From Taenia hydatigena (Eukaryota > Platyhelminthes > Cestoda > Cyclophyllidea > Taeniidae): a stretch of 64,000 nt of DNA. Positions 1-10,359 of the stretch are shown here, in pieces (the stretch's first letter is position 1; the number at the start of each line of letters is the position of its first letter). The DNA lies in the NCBI GenBank assembly GCA_036345935.2, contig JADWOT020000001.1, positions 29,178,851 to 29,242,850 of the forward strand, read 5' to 3'. The position numbers were made by a program, and so were the translations under genes. A model generated the notes under the pieces. It was not told the origin of the DNA, made no database searches, and saw nothing but the letters and a program-made list of their open reading frames with translations.

Positions 1-46
1 CACTTGATCCCCAAATAATGAGGTATTTACTGAGTCAAAGAAATAT

Positions 47-310
47 TTATTGGTGCACCAACCCTATAAAACTGATGAGCGGAAGGATGTCCTCATGCCA
101 GCTGGATGGCGTCGTTTTCGAGAAAGGCTGAGGCGTGCTTTTCGAAGGATCGGCGATTGTGTCCGGAGGTTCATCAGAAAGCATGGAGATGTCCTCATCC
201 CCATTATCCTTCAAGGCCTTTGAAGACAACGTCGCAGGGGCGAGCAGGTGTTTGCGGGTAGCCTTACTCTGTGCTGCTGTAAGTTCATTTTGCTTAAAAG
301 CTTCTTCGTT
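47..310 (-). CDS. Possible exon of an unidentified gene
   Basis: The minus-strand frame ending at 47 is open well beyond its first Met and reads as an acidic, Ser/Thr/Pro-rich linker (MLSDEPPDT, KSTPQPFSKT) after a basic stretch (QSKATRKHLL). Codon use looks protein-like and the competing plus frame does not. It lies downstream of the dynein fragment on the same strand but does not match any part of dynein I know, so it is probably another gene. Boundaries are unresolved. Confidence 0.3.
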   Translation of the reverse strand, partial: NEEAFKQNELTAAQSKATRKHLLAPATLSSKALKDNGDEDISMLSDEPPDTIADPSKSTPQPFSKTTPSSWHEDILPLISFIGLVHQ

Positions 311-1480
311 GGAATTGAAGGAAACTCAGCAAAGTACGATGATGAAATGTTGAGATTTCTAAATATATCTATGCATGAATGGCATTCAATCTCTGATTGG
401 GAAACTTTGCGACTGCAGACTTCTAAGAAGTTCACTATTAAATTAATTGTTAAGAAGGATAGTATATGATCTGATTATTTACAAACAGTTCTCCCATTTC
501 TTTTTCCGTTAAGAATGCATTGGCAGTGGCTCTAAGGTCACCTCGACAACCACTGGTGCAGGATAGTTGAGATGCAGACTAAGTTGAATGAACGAAAGGT
601 TTAATGAAAAATAAATATTTCTGAGAATCAAACCTGTGACCGTTTACAACAGTAGGACTACTAGAATCAAGCCAAATTATGATATATACTTACGCCTTGA
701 ACACTGCATAATGATGGAATGAAACTACCTCCAACGGAATGTGTGCCCATTAGATTGGCTCAGTGACTACCTTCTTCAGTTTTTAAGCCTTCTCACTTCT
801 CCTGATGGTCTCACTTTACGACACCCCATGCCAATCAAAGCGGGACAGACCTCATGGCAGCATTTGAATTCGGGATGTTAACGGGTGGTGCGAGTTTAGC
901 CTAGTAGAGAAATGTGCACGACCTTAGAAAGACGGGTTGCTTTGTACCTCAGAGCAAATGAAGAGCACCAGTAGACCCTTATGCTCCGTAACGCATCCGC
1001 CACTTCTCAATGGTAGTGGCAACTGTTAAACTCCAAGTACCAAGAGGTATCAGGTAAACATTTTCCTTTGGATATCTAACACACTCTTAGGAGTCTTGGC
1101 TCAATTTCACCTTAATAACTTATAATGTGACACTCGTCATGTAAATTAATTTGAAAATGGAAAGGTATGGCTACGACTACTTATTTTAAGGTAAAGTAAG
1201 TAGCATTGCTGTTCTGATTATGCATCCATGTAAAATTGACAAAAGAACTTTTGATTTAAAGTAAATCCAGTTTTAATAATCTCTTAATGGTTATTCAATT
1301 TCAAATGTCGTGGGCATGACCGAAACGGATGCCTCGTGAGGTGGTGGTGAGTAAGCAAGATTGAGAATGCAAGTGCGTGAATTTTTACGATGAAGCCAAG
1401 CCCTAAAACATTGCTTTGAACTTCCTCAGGACAAACGCACTCAACTCTCTCTCAACGAGCCTGCAGGCATTTGTGTCATC
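311..1480. other. No gene assigned
   Basis: Short minus-strand open pieces (for example EKEMGELF near 500-460) could be exons, but no convincing chain of splice sites or homology was found. Otherwise AT-rich unassigned sequence. Confidence 0.4.
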
Positions 1481-1745
1481 CATCAATCACGATCTAACTC
1501 TGTCCTTGTCACCTTGCTGTGCGGGAAAAATGTGGTCTCAAGTTGGTCAGCATTGCCAATCTTGATGTGAGGACATCAAGATAAGTTATTTGTACTTCTA
1601 AGCAGGTGATAACACGTCTCTTGACAACAGGCATACCAGCCACCCGATATGATGGTTGTGGCTCCGACCAACCAACTATTGGATGCGACTGTGGCTACAA
1701 GCTAACCAGGTTCTGCCAACATACGTAGGATCAGCATAAACATTG
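1480..1745 (-). repeat. Dispersed repeat, inverted relative to 57.07-57.22 kb
   Basis: The stretch around AGCATTGCCAATCTTGATGT (about 1545) is the reverse complement of sequence near 57,120-57,165, with similarity on either side; a shorter related piece lies near 41,225-41,265. It begins just beyond the last recognisable dynein segment. Confidence 0.6.
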
Positions 1746-1946
1746 CAACACGACAAGGCGCTAGCAATGCACATGAAAAGCAAAATCGCATTATCAAGTT
1801 ACGCGTTTCCCTTTTGCACAACTAATGCATGCGATTCCAGTGCTCTTGACAAGACGGACTCATTGATTGGGAATGTTCAGATTTCCCTCAGGTAGAACCC
1901 CATTAGCGCCAGCCAGTGTGTTGACTACTGCCAATGTCCTTCAGAC

Positions 1947-2710
1947 AGTGCGTCTGTCTTCTTTATCGCAGTTCTTTATGACTTGAAGCACTGTGGAGTT
2001 TGTAGTAAGAGGTACTTCAGGAATGTCGATATTCTGTTGCAGATGAAAGAGGCTGATCTCGAGTTCAACTATTTTTTTTCAACACTTGGAGCACCTTCAT
2101 CACCATCCCTAACAAACCTCATAAAAATATACACAATACCCATTGTTCTGCCTCACCAGATTATCTTATGGATGATTTGTAGTAAGAATGAACAGCTCTG
2201 CTAATCATGGACTTAAGCGTCTCGAATGGAGCCCCATCACATAATGTTCACATCCGTAACTGCGGAGCAAACGATTTCTTAGCTTCAACAACCGGATTCC
2301 GCTTAACAAAGACCAAACTAAAGAGATTATTCAAGTAGGAAGACAAATACCTCTGCATTCTTGGGTTTGCATAGTGGACGTCTGCAGAAATGGTGTAGGA
2401 AAGTGCGGAATCTGCACTGCCGCTATCATCATTCTCATCTGCTGGTTCAAGATCAATTCATAAGATGGCACCTTTATTGGATGACTTCTGCACCAAAAGT
2501 GCGTGACATCGATCATCACTCAAGAACTTCCTAATGGCGTCTCGATCACTTTGATCCGAAATTGCCTCATCAAGAACAGTGGCGTTCTCAACACCGTCAG
2601 CAGCAGAAACAGTGCTTTTTATGTATTTTTAAAAAAAAATGCCCTATCAACGACGGTGTCATGAACTTTCGAAGATCTTTCCTGAACATCAGGAGAGAGA
2701 GATCAATCAT
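1947..2710 (-). pseudogene. DYNC1H1: Cytoplasmic dynein 1 heavy chain N-terminal fragment, with lesions
   Basis: Matches the extreme N-terminal dimerisation/tail region of the cytoplasmic dynein motor heavy chain, remembered from animal DYNC1H1. Segments on the minus strand: 2710-2655, 2614-2472, 2441-2135, 2108-1947, separated by GT..AG gaps of 40, 30 and about 26 bp. Recognisable blocks in order: DLRKF, AIRKFLSD, YTISADVHY (human YNINIDIHY), FVKRNPVVEA, PQLR, APFETLKSMIS, SSIR, APSVEKK, FHLQQNIDIPEV, VIKNCDKE. The spacing equals the human protein over long stretches, including exactly across the 30-bp intron. Lesions: TGA at 2250-2248, TAA at 2163-2161 (human has Glu), and a run of 8 T (2072-2079) where 9 would keep the frame. 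The full protein is about 4,600 residues; only about 200 are here, and below 1947 I could not continue the match. The ATG at 2710 is a plausible start. Either a decayed duplicate or a gene in poor sequence. Confidence 0.82.
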
Positions 2711-3500
2711 GTTCCAGGATTCCAACACAGAGCGATCAATCAACGCAGCAATGATGCAATTGAATTAAACAAACAGGTCGGCCACAATTTACGGCTTTCA
2801 AAGATACAAGTAGAAAGTTTGATTTTGGCAAAAATTAAAGCAGTAAAATCTGACAGTCAAAACCTAAATTCAGAGCTAGCAAAGCGTCTGTTGCAACCTA
2901 TGGTGGTGTAGTTAATGGCACGTGACATGCAAAGCATCACTATCTTCGTAACACTGCATGATTTGTTGCTTTTTAAAATATATTGCAAAAGCGATTCGTT
3001 CCATACTTTTACTAATCTTGATTTAAGTTGTGGAGCTCTGTATTCATGGAACACAGGCATTCGAAGCAGGCAGAATCAGCAACTAAGTAATCATTGGAGA
3101 ACGGATTGCGATGTTTTGGCAATTTGTATTGCCCCTCAGTAGGTTTACTAGGGTTGTCGGATATTGGTACTTTCTCTGCTATAGCGTCATGTCTTCTTCG
3201 CTGCAACGGTCGATGAGTCTTCCACATGGCACTTTTGACGTTGCAGTGACCTAATGACAATGTAGACCAGCGAATTCTTCTGCGTGGCATCATTTTGTGC
3301 CTGCTAGTCATTTAAGCTTATCAGGCAAATGTACTTGCTTGAGCAGCTAGATTGTGATCCTTTATTCAAGACACTTTTCCAACTGATCTACTAAAAGATG
3401 TTACAGATTCATCGCTATTCTTCTTCTTGGCTTTCATCTCTTTGCCAGGAGTGGGATGAAAACAGGCACCGAGCACTCCTCATTGGTGATGTAATGAGCG
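2711..3500. other. Unassigned open frames upstream of the dynein fragment
   Basis: Minus-strand frames at 3311-3012 and 3060-2857 are open and look moderately protein-like, and a plus frame 2639-2911 has a heptad-like stretch (LRLSKIQVESL). None could be linked to the dynein exon at 2710 or to a known family, and overlapping frames cannot all be real. Confidence 0.3.
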
Positions 3501-3645
3501 GGTCAGTGTGATAAGCCTTATGCCGGTGGAAGCACTCAATTTTGCGCTTTTCTTGGCCATAGACGCCAACAATGCTTCTGTGCTTGGGGCTACGCCAATA
3601 TCAAAGACCTGCGAATTCATGTGCGCTGATTTTAAACATTCTCAT
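3500..3645 (+). repeat. Diverged copy of the 60.69-60.80 kb segment
   Basis: Positions from about 3523 (GAAGCACTCAATTTTGC) onward align with 60,710-60,800 at roughly three quarters identity by eye, including GACGCCAACAATG versus AACGCCAATG. The right-hand copy has an open protein-like frame; this one is broken. Confidence 0.6.
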
Positions 3646-4163
3646 GCGCAGAACCTCTTTCAAAAAAAAAATAAAAGCGTAGAGTTGCACTTCGTGAACT
3701 CAAGATTGTCTTTGGGTTAGTGGTCACAAGACTCTTTTTAAGGCGAAATACCAGAGCAGAATATATCCATTCAACAGACAGAGGAGAATAAGCCGCTGGC
3801 ATGGCCCTGAGATCAGCTTACGCGGCTAGGGTAATGTGACCACCTCTGTGACCATGACCAAAACTGGCAGTCCAAACAAACGAAGTAATACAATGACAGT
3901 TAAAGCAAACTCAAAGTCAAGAAGAAACATCTTGCTAAAGTAAAGCGTATCGTCTTTGCACAAAAGGGATTGACACCAACACAACCGTCCGAAGGCCGCA
4001 TAAGCCAACCGAGATACTTCGGCAGAGGTCTTACGCAGACCATTGTCACAATCCAGAGTTAAGCAAACAATTCACCTGCTACATAGTCATGCTTTTTCTT
4101 TGAAGCGTTAAATTTAAGGTCTCTCTTGGTCAATTTTACATATCAGTCCTCACATCTCCACCC

Positions 4164-4532
4164 GTGTTGTGCAAAGATCAACAGAAAATCGAAGCGCCTC
4201 AGCCATCGAATACGCATGTTACTGATCCCTCTTGGCGATTTCACTGTATTGCAAGTTTAGCCCTGCAAAAGAACTGCAATCCAGAAGGGGTGATAATGCT
4301 ATCCATTGCGTGCGTCCATTACTGTTCAAATGAATGCGAACACAAGAATTGTTATGCAGCAAGGAACTGGATTCAACAAGATTTCTTAAACGAGAAAAAT
4401 GCTCCTATTTTTCCTAGTCACATTGTGTTTACTTCAGAGCTACCCAATCAATTCTTTTTGGATTCTACTCAGCTAGAACAGAGGTGCTGGAGGTCGCGCG
4501 TCACTAGACCGCTCCACTTTGAGCTTCTCTAA
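4164..4532 (+). CDS. Unidentified 122-codon open frame
   Basis: Open for 369 nt, with Cys/His-containing stretches (VHYCSNECEHKNC) and a varied composition. Other frames over the same interval are interrupted two or three times. No family recognised and no splice-supported neighbour found. It could be an exon of an unrecognised gene or chance. Confidence 0.3.
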   Translation: MLCKDQQKIEAPQPSNTHVTDPSWRFHCIASLALQKNCNPEGVIMLSIACVHYCSNECEHKNCYAARNWIQQDFLNEKNAPIFPSHIVFTSELPNQFFLDSTQLEQRCWRSRVTRPLHFELL

Positions 4533-5623
4533 ATAAATTACAGATATTGCCATCGTAGACATTAATAACAATCCTAAAATCATAGGCGAGAGACATTTTT
4601 CGAAGGCTAACGACGTGTGCAGCCTCTATGTTAAGGTGGTCACCGAGTTGCTCACCCGTAGCAAATGCACTTCTTCCCTTCCGCTGAGGTTTATAACTTC
4701 GCTATAGAAGTCAAGATTGACGTGCTCTCAGACCAAATTCGCTTTCCGCCATCACTAATACAGCGTTCTGAGACGCATTTAAGGATGGGCAGAATGCACG
4801 CATTCGGCATGCAGAAGAGATTGAGACCACCGTCAGGATGCAGTGGCTGAGAGCCCAAGTCGTAACACTTATGCCCTTTAAATGAGTTTTTTAGGCCAAA
4901 GGCAAGAGGACAATTTTAACCTGGTCGTGGAGCAGCGTGGTCGCTCTCCAGGGGTCGACACACTCCCGTCTTGAAATCGCCTACAAAATTACTCCATTAC
5001 TTCTCCCTGACCTATAATAACGATGTCAAAGAGTACTCAGCCTTCTAATAGTAAGAGCGGAAGGAGGGATATGGAGAAAGGGAGGAACCTTCTACACAAT
5101 GACCACTTACCAGGACCGAAATCGGAACCCATCCTTCAAAAGTAATTAAGTATCTAATAGTCGGGCAGGAGGAATGACCGATTCGACCACACCAAACTAA
5201 AATAAACGTAAATTCACGACATTTATTTAAAAAACCAACTCAAAAATTTTTTGTTGGGAAGGGCTTTAAACTTGTGTGCATTACAAAGAGAAACAATATT
5301 TTGCTAATTGGACTATTTAAACAGTTGACTTAGGAGTCATGGATGTAATAGAGCTTTCATCACTGCCGGTTTACACATTTCTTGATATTCCTCTTGTTAA
5401 ACTTATTACGACCAATTTGGAATTGTTTTAATTCATAAGGATAGCATATGGATGTAAGCGAGGTTATCTTCCGTTGGATTAGTTTTCATGCCTTCAATGC
5501 TTGTTTAAAACAGCAGCTGATGAATATAATCATTCGACCTAAATCATGGGTTCAGTCTCGTTCCAGTCAGTATTAAGCGTTGACAATCCTCTGTGATGCG
5601 AATAGATCCCTTCTCCATAGTTG
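4533..5623. other. Upstream flank of the kinase gene
   Basis: No supported gene. A TAG at 5618-5620 is in frame just before the proposed start at 5624. An earlier ATG at 5340 opens 30 codons but is not needed to complete the kinase. A GT..AG-spliced leader exon cannot be excluded. Confidence 0.4.
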
Positions 5624-6523
5624 ATGATGGTATGTCATGAGACCTTATTTATGTATCTAGTCACGAAAATTGGTCTAATCTGTTTGAATTCTCGCTTCGA
5701 CGATCTGGAGAACTTATTTAAAGCACTCTTTTGCAAAGGTAGTTTTATCCCATAACTTGTCAAATTAAAGCCTCTATTTCTATCTTTGTGGATGGATTTG
5801 CAAATATTATTTACGACAGTCCTTTGAGGGACTCTCATACGCCTAATTTTGTTAGTGGAGATTTCGATTCTATCAGACCTGAGGTGAAGTCCTTTTATGC
5901 GAATCAAGTAAGACTGTGTGCACGACTTGCTCTCTCCAGAAAGCATCCAAGGTTATAGAGACGCCGAATCAGGATGCAACGGACTTTACAAAGGCTATTG
6001 CGATTCTGTCCGAGCATGTTAATGGACAGCGCAAAGACTGTTCCTCAGAGCGTTCATTTCGGGAGTCGGACATTGATTACATAGTCGCCCTCTGTGGCAG
6101 TGGAGGCCGAGCAGACCATGAACTTGGCATAATCAATTCACTTTTCATTGCTAAAGGGCTAACGAGCATCCCTCTCCTTCTCGTGACGGAGTCTTCCATT
6201 TCACTTCTGCGTGATAAAGTAAGCTGCCGCCTATTAGTAATATTAGTAGGGATTGAATGAAATATGCCTGTCCACCTGCCCTACAAATCTCCACTGTGGG
6301 CTCATACCAATAGGAAGGCCAGTTAGAGTAACCTCAAAAGGACTTCGCTGGAACCTAAGTTTGCCTCATATTGCAAATAATGATTCAAACCCCAGACGAT
6401 GAAATCCTAGATTTCAAAAGTCTCGTTTCAACTTCGAATCGGACTATCGACACTACAGTGGAAATTGTATCCAACGACCTGCTGCTGTGGTCTATATCCA
6501 ACTACCTGACAGAAGTAATTTAG
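5624..6523 (+). CDS. TPK1: Thiamin pyrophosphokinase, complete five-exon gene
   Basis: Makes thiamin pyrophosphate from thiamin and ATP in the cytosol. Exons read as 5624-5738, 5771-5907, 5940-6218, 6250-6358 and 6396-6523, giving 768 nt (255 residues plus TAG); animal TPKs are about 240-260. All four introns (32, 32, 31, 37 bp) are GT..AG and keep frame. Motifs in order: LICLN near the start (family LVILN-like), ENLFKALF (family DNYFRHLW-like), VDGFAN (normally ADGGAN), SGDFDSI with the metal-binding aspartates, DATDFTKA, GSGGRADH, CGLIPIGRP, KGLRWNL, and LVSTSN, which contacts thiamin. In-frame ATGs lie at 5624 and 5627 just after a TAG at 5618, so the start is probable but unproven. No stop or frameshift inside. 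The odd point is the changed ADGGAN motif (C, A and the second G replaced); the Asp is kept. Convergent with the PP-loop gene whose end lies near 6723. Confidence 0.9.
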
Positions 6524-6722
6524 CTCAATCCTGGTTCTCATGCTCCATACATTCAAAATAGGCTATTGATTTCGAGAAATAAATTGACGCGCAACTTTAA
6601 AAAGTGGCAATAAACACCGCTTCTCACTTAAATCTAGCAAACAATCAAGCACGGATTATGCTCACCGAAGGTTATTTAGTGATTAACTTCGGACAACTCA
6701 GAGGCTGTTCATGGGCATCATC
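6524..6722. other. Convergent intergenic spacer
   Basis: About 200 bp between the stop of the kinase gene (6523, plus) and the last readable frame of the PP-loop gene (6723, minus). A plus-strand open frame 6604-6834 overlaps the PP-loop exon and is treated as its shadow. No clear polyadenylation signal pair was identified. Confidence 0.5.
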
Positions 6723-9115
6723 TCAGTCCACGTTCGTTTCCTTAGCTTTGGAGACTGGCGCTCTTTCAGCATTTTCAAAACCGGAAAGACATAAGGCTGC
6801 ACATCTAAAAATCAGAGGTAGCGTTGTGGTCTGAAGACCAGAGAAGAGGTGTGGGAAGATGTTCTCGTAGTCACCTAGGACGCGCTTGGCTCGCATGCGC
6901 CCCTTAGGCATTTAAAAGCAGGCAGGGCAGTTTTCAGGAATGGTGGGAAGACCCGCCTGATTGAAGCAGATAGTAAAAGCACAAATTCTGCACTGTTAAT
7001 TTTGAACAACTTTGCCAGGATTTAAATCATCAAGTAGTGATGTGAGGTCAGTCCGAAATGATTGTATGCACAAAGAGGCTCCCTTTTCGACAAAGGCCCC
7101 AGTGGCTTTTTCTTGAATGTAGACAAAGGGTCGAATTACGCAAAGATTTTTTTGCCCTAAAGAAAGACAGACACCGATTCGCTAGAGTCGCGCTTTTCTA
7201 TCGGACTGCTACACAATGCTAGGGATGCTAGATTTCCGTAGATGGAAGCGTTCTACTGCCAAAATCTCTTATCATTGGTTTGACGGACTCATACTCGTTT
7301 TAACAATGAATTGCTTTAATGCCGCAAGGCTGTGGCTTTGAGTAGATGCTGATGAATGTAAACCTTCGCTTTGACCTCCGAAGGGCACTTCATTCAATGT
7401 GCAATGAGTGCAAAACTATATGAATTATCCAACAAAGCATTTCACAAACTGAACATGGTTGACAAGAATAAGCAAAATTTCCATGAGCGCATTAATTTGG
7501 ATGTTGGCGTTTCACGCTTGTAATCATGACTCTCGCATGATGCGATGACCTGATAAGGTCAAGTGCCAAGGTCTGTTACTGAGAGTACGAGTACGCTAGG
7601 GTTAGGAATGCTGACAGATCATTTTAGCAGTACAGTCCTCTGCCGAGATAAGCGATGATTGCTGTGCTGGGTGAAATAATAAAATAAAGCCGAACCGGAC
7701 ACACCGGATGGTGTGATGCGCCTTCATTGTGTTCATTGCACCATTGCGGAAGTAGGACATCAGAAAGCTTTTTTGATAGACGGTTGTGAGCGAATGCTGG
7801 CAGAACAAAAGGATGCAATTTGCCTATAAAGATGGCCTGTGGTAAACGTGATGCGCTATAAGCGTGAAATGCGTAACCGCTGACAGTATATTCAATCTCT
7901 AGTCCCTTTAGGAACAAAAAAAACCGAAACAAAATAAATAGCTTCTCTCTACCCAATATTTTCGAATGCTTACTCAATGAAGTGAAGACTAAAAATGCTC
8001 AAAATTAAAAAAAACGGTGTTATGAGTGCATCAACTAATACGCGTTTACATGAACCTTAGGTTGATATTGACGAAAACAAAAAACAGATGAAATGTCGTC
8101 CCACAACGACAAACGGAGCCTTGAATCGAGTAAAAAAGCAAAAACAGTTTACCTTTCCGCGAGGTCGCCTAAATGCTGTCCAAGGGCGATAACATTGTAG
8201 CTATGCCTTAGAGCAGCAGCGTAAATCGGACCTCTTTTCATACAAGAGCAGAAACTGCAGATACTGCTACACTGATTGCCAAGCTGAGAGGCTTTGGCCA
8301 TTACATCTGGATGATAGGTAAATGGCTTTAAGTGATATGCAATCTTAGCCTGCAATCGCCATAATTATCCACTTCTGTGTATTGCTTTTGATGGTACGGT
8401 GAGCTACTTAAAAGTCATTATTGAACAAAATTAAGCAATGATTGAATGAGCGAAGAGAATTAGTAAGTGGATGCGCCTTCGGTCTCCATTATACAAGTTC
8501 AAAAGCACGTCTCAAAAAAGTATCCGCATGAAGACAGGTTAGGCAAGTAGTAGACGGATTCTCTATATCTAATGCAAATGGTATACTTGGTTGGAATTCC
8601 TCTGCTCCATACAAAATGACAGAAGTACTGAGGCCACCAAAGGCCTACTTTGTTCCTCGTAGAAACGTTTCACGCCTAGCTCTGCTAAATAGGGATTGAG
8701 AGGTCGTGGGTCGAACGCCGAGCTACCGAGGTTGATGGTGGCAGCGCCAATTTTGAAGGAGGGCTAGTCGGGACGCCGCAGGCACGCTCCCTAGTAGGCA
8801 TGCATGCATTGCAGCAAAGAGAGACTATCCTCCCCTCCGACGGGCAAACTAGTATCCGATCTTCCGGATGGACCATATCAAAGTCCTTGCTGTCCTAGAA
8901 TCAACAGACCAATCAAGATAACTTTAATGATCTCATTTTTCAAAATGAATTGGGTAGTATATGGGATCAAAACTAAAATGCAACATCATTAACGATGAAA
9001 GCACGTAGCATACTTTAGCAAATGGTCTGTGGATTTGTTTAAAGAGACGCCGCTGCAATGTGCTTTCGTCCCTCCTATTTACTCTTAGGCAAGCTATACC
9101 GGGGCCTTTGGTCAA
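6723..9115 (-). pseudogene. TtcA-type PP-loop tRNA 2-thiolation ATPase, with lesions
   Basis: Family members use ATP and an Fe-S centre to thiolate tRNA. Pieces, minus strand: about 9115-9014 (LQRRLFKQI), 8894-8649 (FDMVHPEDRILVC, PP-loop GGEDSLSLL, IGAATINLG, LNPYLAELG, FYEEQ), 8306-8153 (CSSICSFCSCMKRG with the CxxC pair, NVIALGQHLGD), 7767-7705 (SFLMSYFRNG, NTMKAHHTI), perhaps 7666-7627, and 6987-6723 (AGLPTIPENCPACF, FPHLFSGLQ). Splice sites are GT..AG and join in frame, for example DLAE|SFLM. Lesions: one base missing near 8835-8840 inside the PP-loop, TAG at 8793-8791 and 8766-8764, TAA at 6914-6912 just after CPACF where relatives have Glu. Key residues also differ: PP-loop SGGKDS reads GGEDS, and HLDD reads HLGD. 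The exon after 7704 is weak. CTU1 is related, but the SICSFC..RG, NTMKAH and ENCPACF blocks fit TtcA-like proteins better. The 5' start is not fixed. Confidence 0.82.
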
Positions 9116-9314
9116 TGAGGATAAAACATGTGTTCCCCTGAACCCCTTAGAATCTTCATAACTTGACCTTTCCGCTGCGCTATTGCAAGAAGTAGGCTAA
9201 AACCTCTTGTAGATGATTTAGAAAGCAGCTTCATAGTTAGCATGACTATTGTCTTCCTGTTGGACGTTGATTTTACACGTTGCGTGAGATTTTTGGCAGG
9301 CCCATTTAACGGTT
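9116..9314. other. Upstream flank of the PP-loop gene
   Basis: The N-terminal frame of the PP-loop gene stays open on the minus strand a short way above 9115 without a clear start; no other feature seen. Confidence 0.35.
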
Positions 9315-10000
9315 GGGGTCATCTCGGCGATGCCGACGATGAACACCGGAACATGACCTCTTACTAGTGCTCGATTGTCAACAAGCCTCCTTCACCATCA
9401 CAGTAGCCATCATCGTGATAGTAGCCACCATCATCAGCCAGTTTGATCAAAATTTGAAGCGTTACTGCGTGATTTGTGCAAACACCGACTAGTCCACCTT
9501 TTCAGGTTCCCGAGATGCAATTTCGAACATTTGACACCAGAGGCTGTTCAGTGCTGGCCATCAAAGCAGCAAAAGTTGGGCGGTGTACCACCCAGCAAGG
9601 TGCTGCTTAGTGGAATGCCACTAAATCTTGTGGCTATTAGTTTAGTGAATGTAATGATCTCACAATTTGCAAACCTATGCATTTAAATCCATGAGCACTT
9701 TGCTATAGGCTCTCCTCCTCTCCAGCTGCAAATCGTATCAACCCACTTTCTCCCATGTTGCTTCTTTTGCCATTTGCTCTACTCACAGCAGTCTATTGCT
9801 CACTCTCACAACATGACTTACAAATGCACCTTAAGTTTAATTAAGAGTCGAAAGGAAGCTTTTATTTGGCATAGTACCATTTGCTGGATTTGTTGCATTC
9901 TGTCCGTGTTTACTGAGGCCATCTGGACCTCTGACCTTATCTTGCCTAGGTCGCCCACAGCGACTCACACCGCCTTCCTGACCACTCGCCCTCGTTTTGC
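9315..10000 (+). repeat. Left arm of a long inverted repeat
   Basis: Reads in the same sense as the reverse complement of 13,240-12,540. Shared islands in the same order include CTTACTAGTGCTCG (9360), CATTTGACACCAGAGGCTGT (9528), AGTTTAGTGAATGTAATGAT, CCATTTGCT..ACTCTCACAACATGA and CCGCCTTCCTG (9970). Identity is about 75-80 percent by eye, with small indels. Confidence 0.8.
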
Positions 10001-10359
10001 CGTCAAATTATTCACTAAAAGTGGCAAATCGGAAGCCATTTCAGCACATCGGCACATTCGTACTGCATGTGCTTGACGAAGTAGTCTTTAATGTTAGACT
10101 AGAAGCTGCCTGCTCTAAATCCACTCGTTCTGAGGAAACAAAAGCCATAAAGCGAAATGAGGGAGGAATGGTCCTTTGTGGTCAGAGATCTTCGGGTACG
10201 GGCATGAAGGCGTAAACAAACCAGCAAATCCATCGAAATGTGTGACAGACTTGACTTTCATCCCCTTAGAAAGGGTGGAGTGAGAGCGGGCAACGAGCAG
10301 ACTACATTTGTACTAACGCAGCCCGGTGGACCGATTATCGTCACACAAAATGATCCGAA

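Noticed and set aside
5635..5946. Minus-strand 103-codon frame
   Set aside because: Exact shadow of kinase exons 1-3 on the other strand.
6219..6258. Reading the kinase straight on through 6219 as coding
   Set aside because: The frame runs to a stop at 6259 and loses register with CGLIPIG; a 31-bp GT..AG intron restores it exactly.
7624..7977. Minus 117-codon frame as a membrane protein
   Set aside because: It covers the 7767-7705 exon of the PP-loop gene in another frame, and the hydrophobic part is intronic.
8153..8355. Identity as CTU1 rather than a TtcA-type protein
   Set aside because: The NTMKAHHTI and ENCPACF blocks and their order fit TtcA-like proteins better, though no search was possible.
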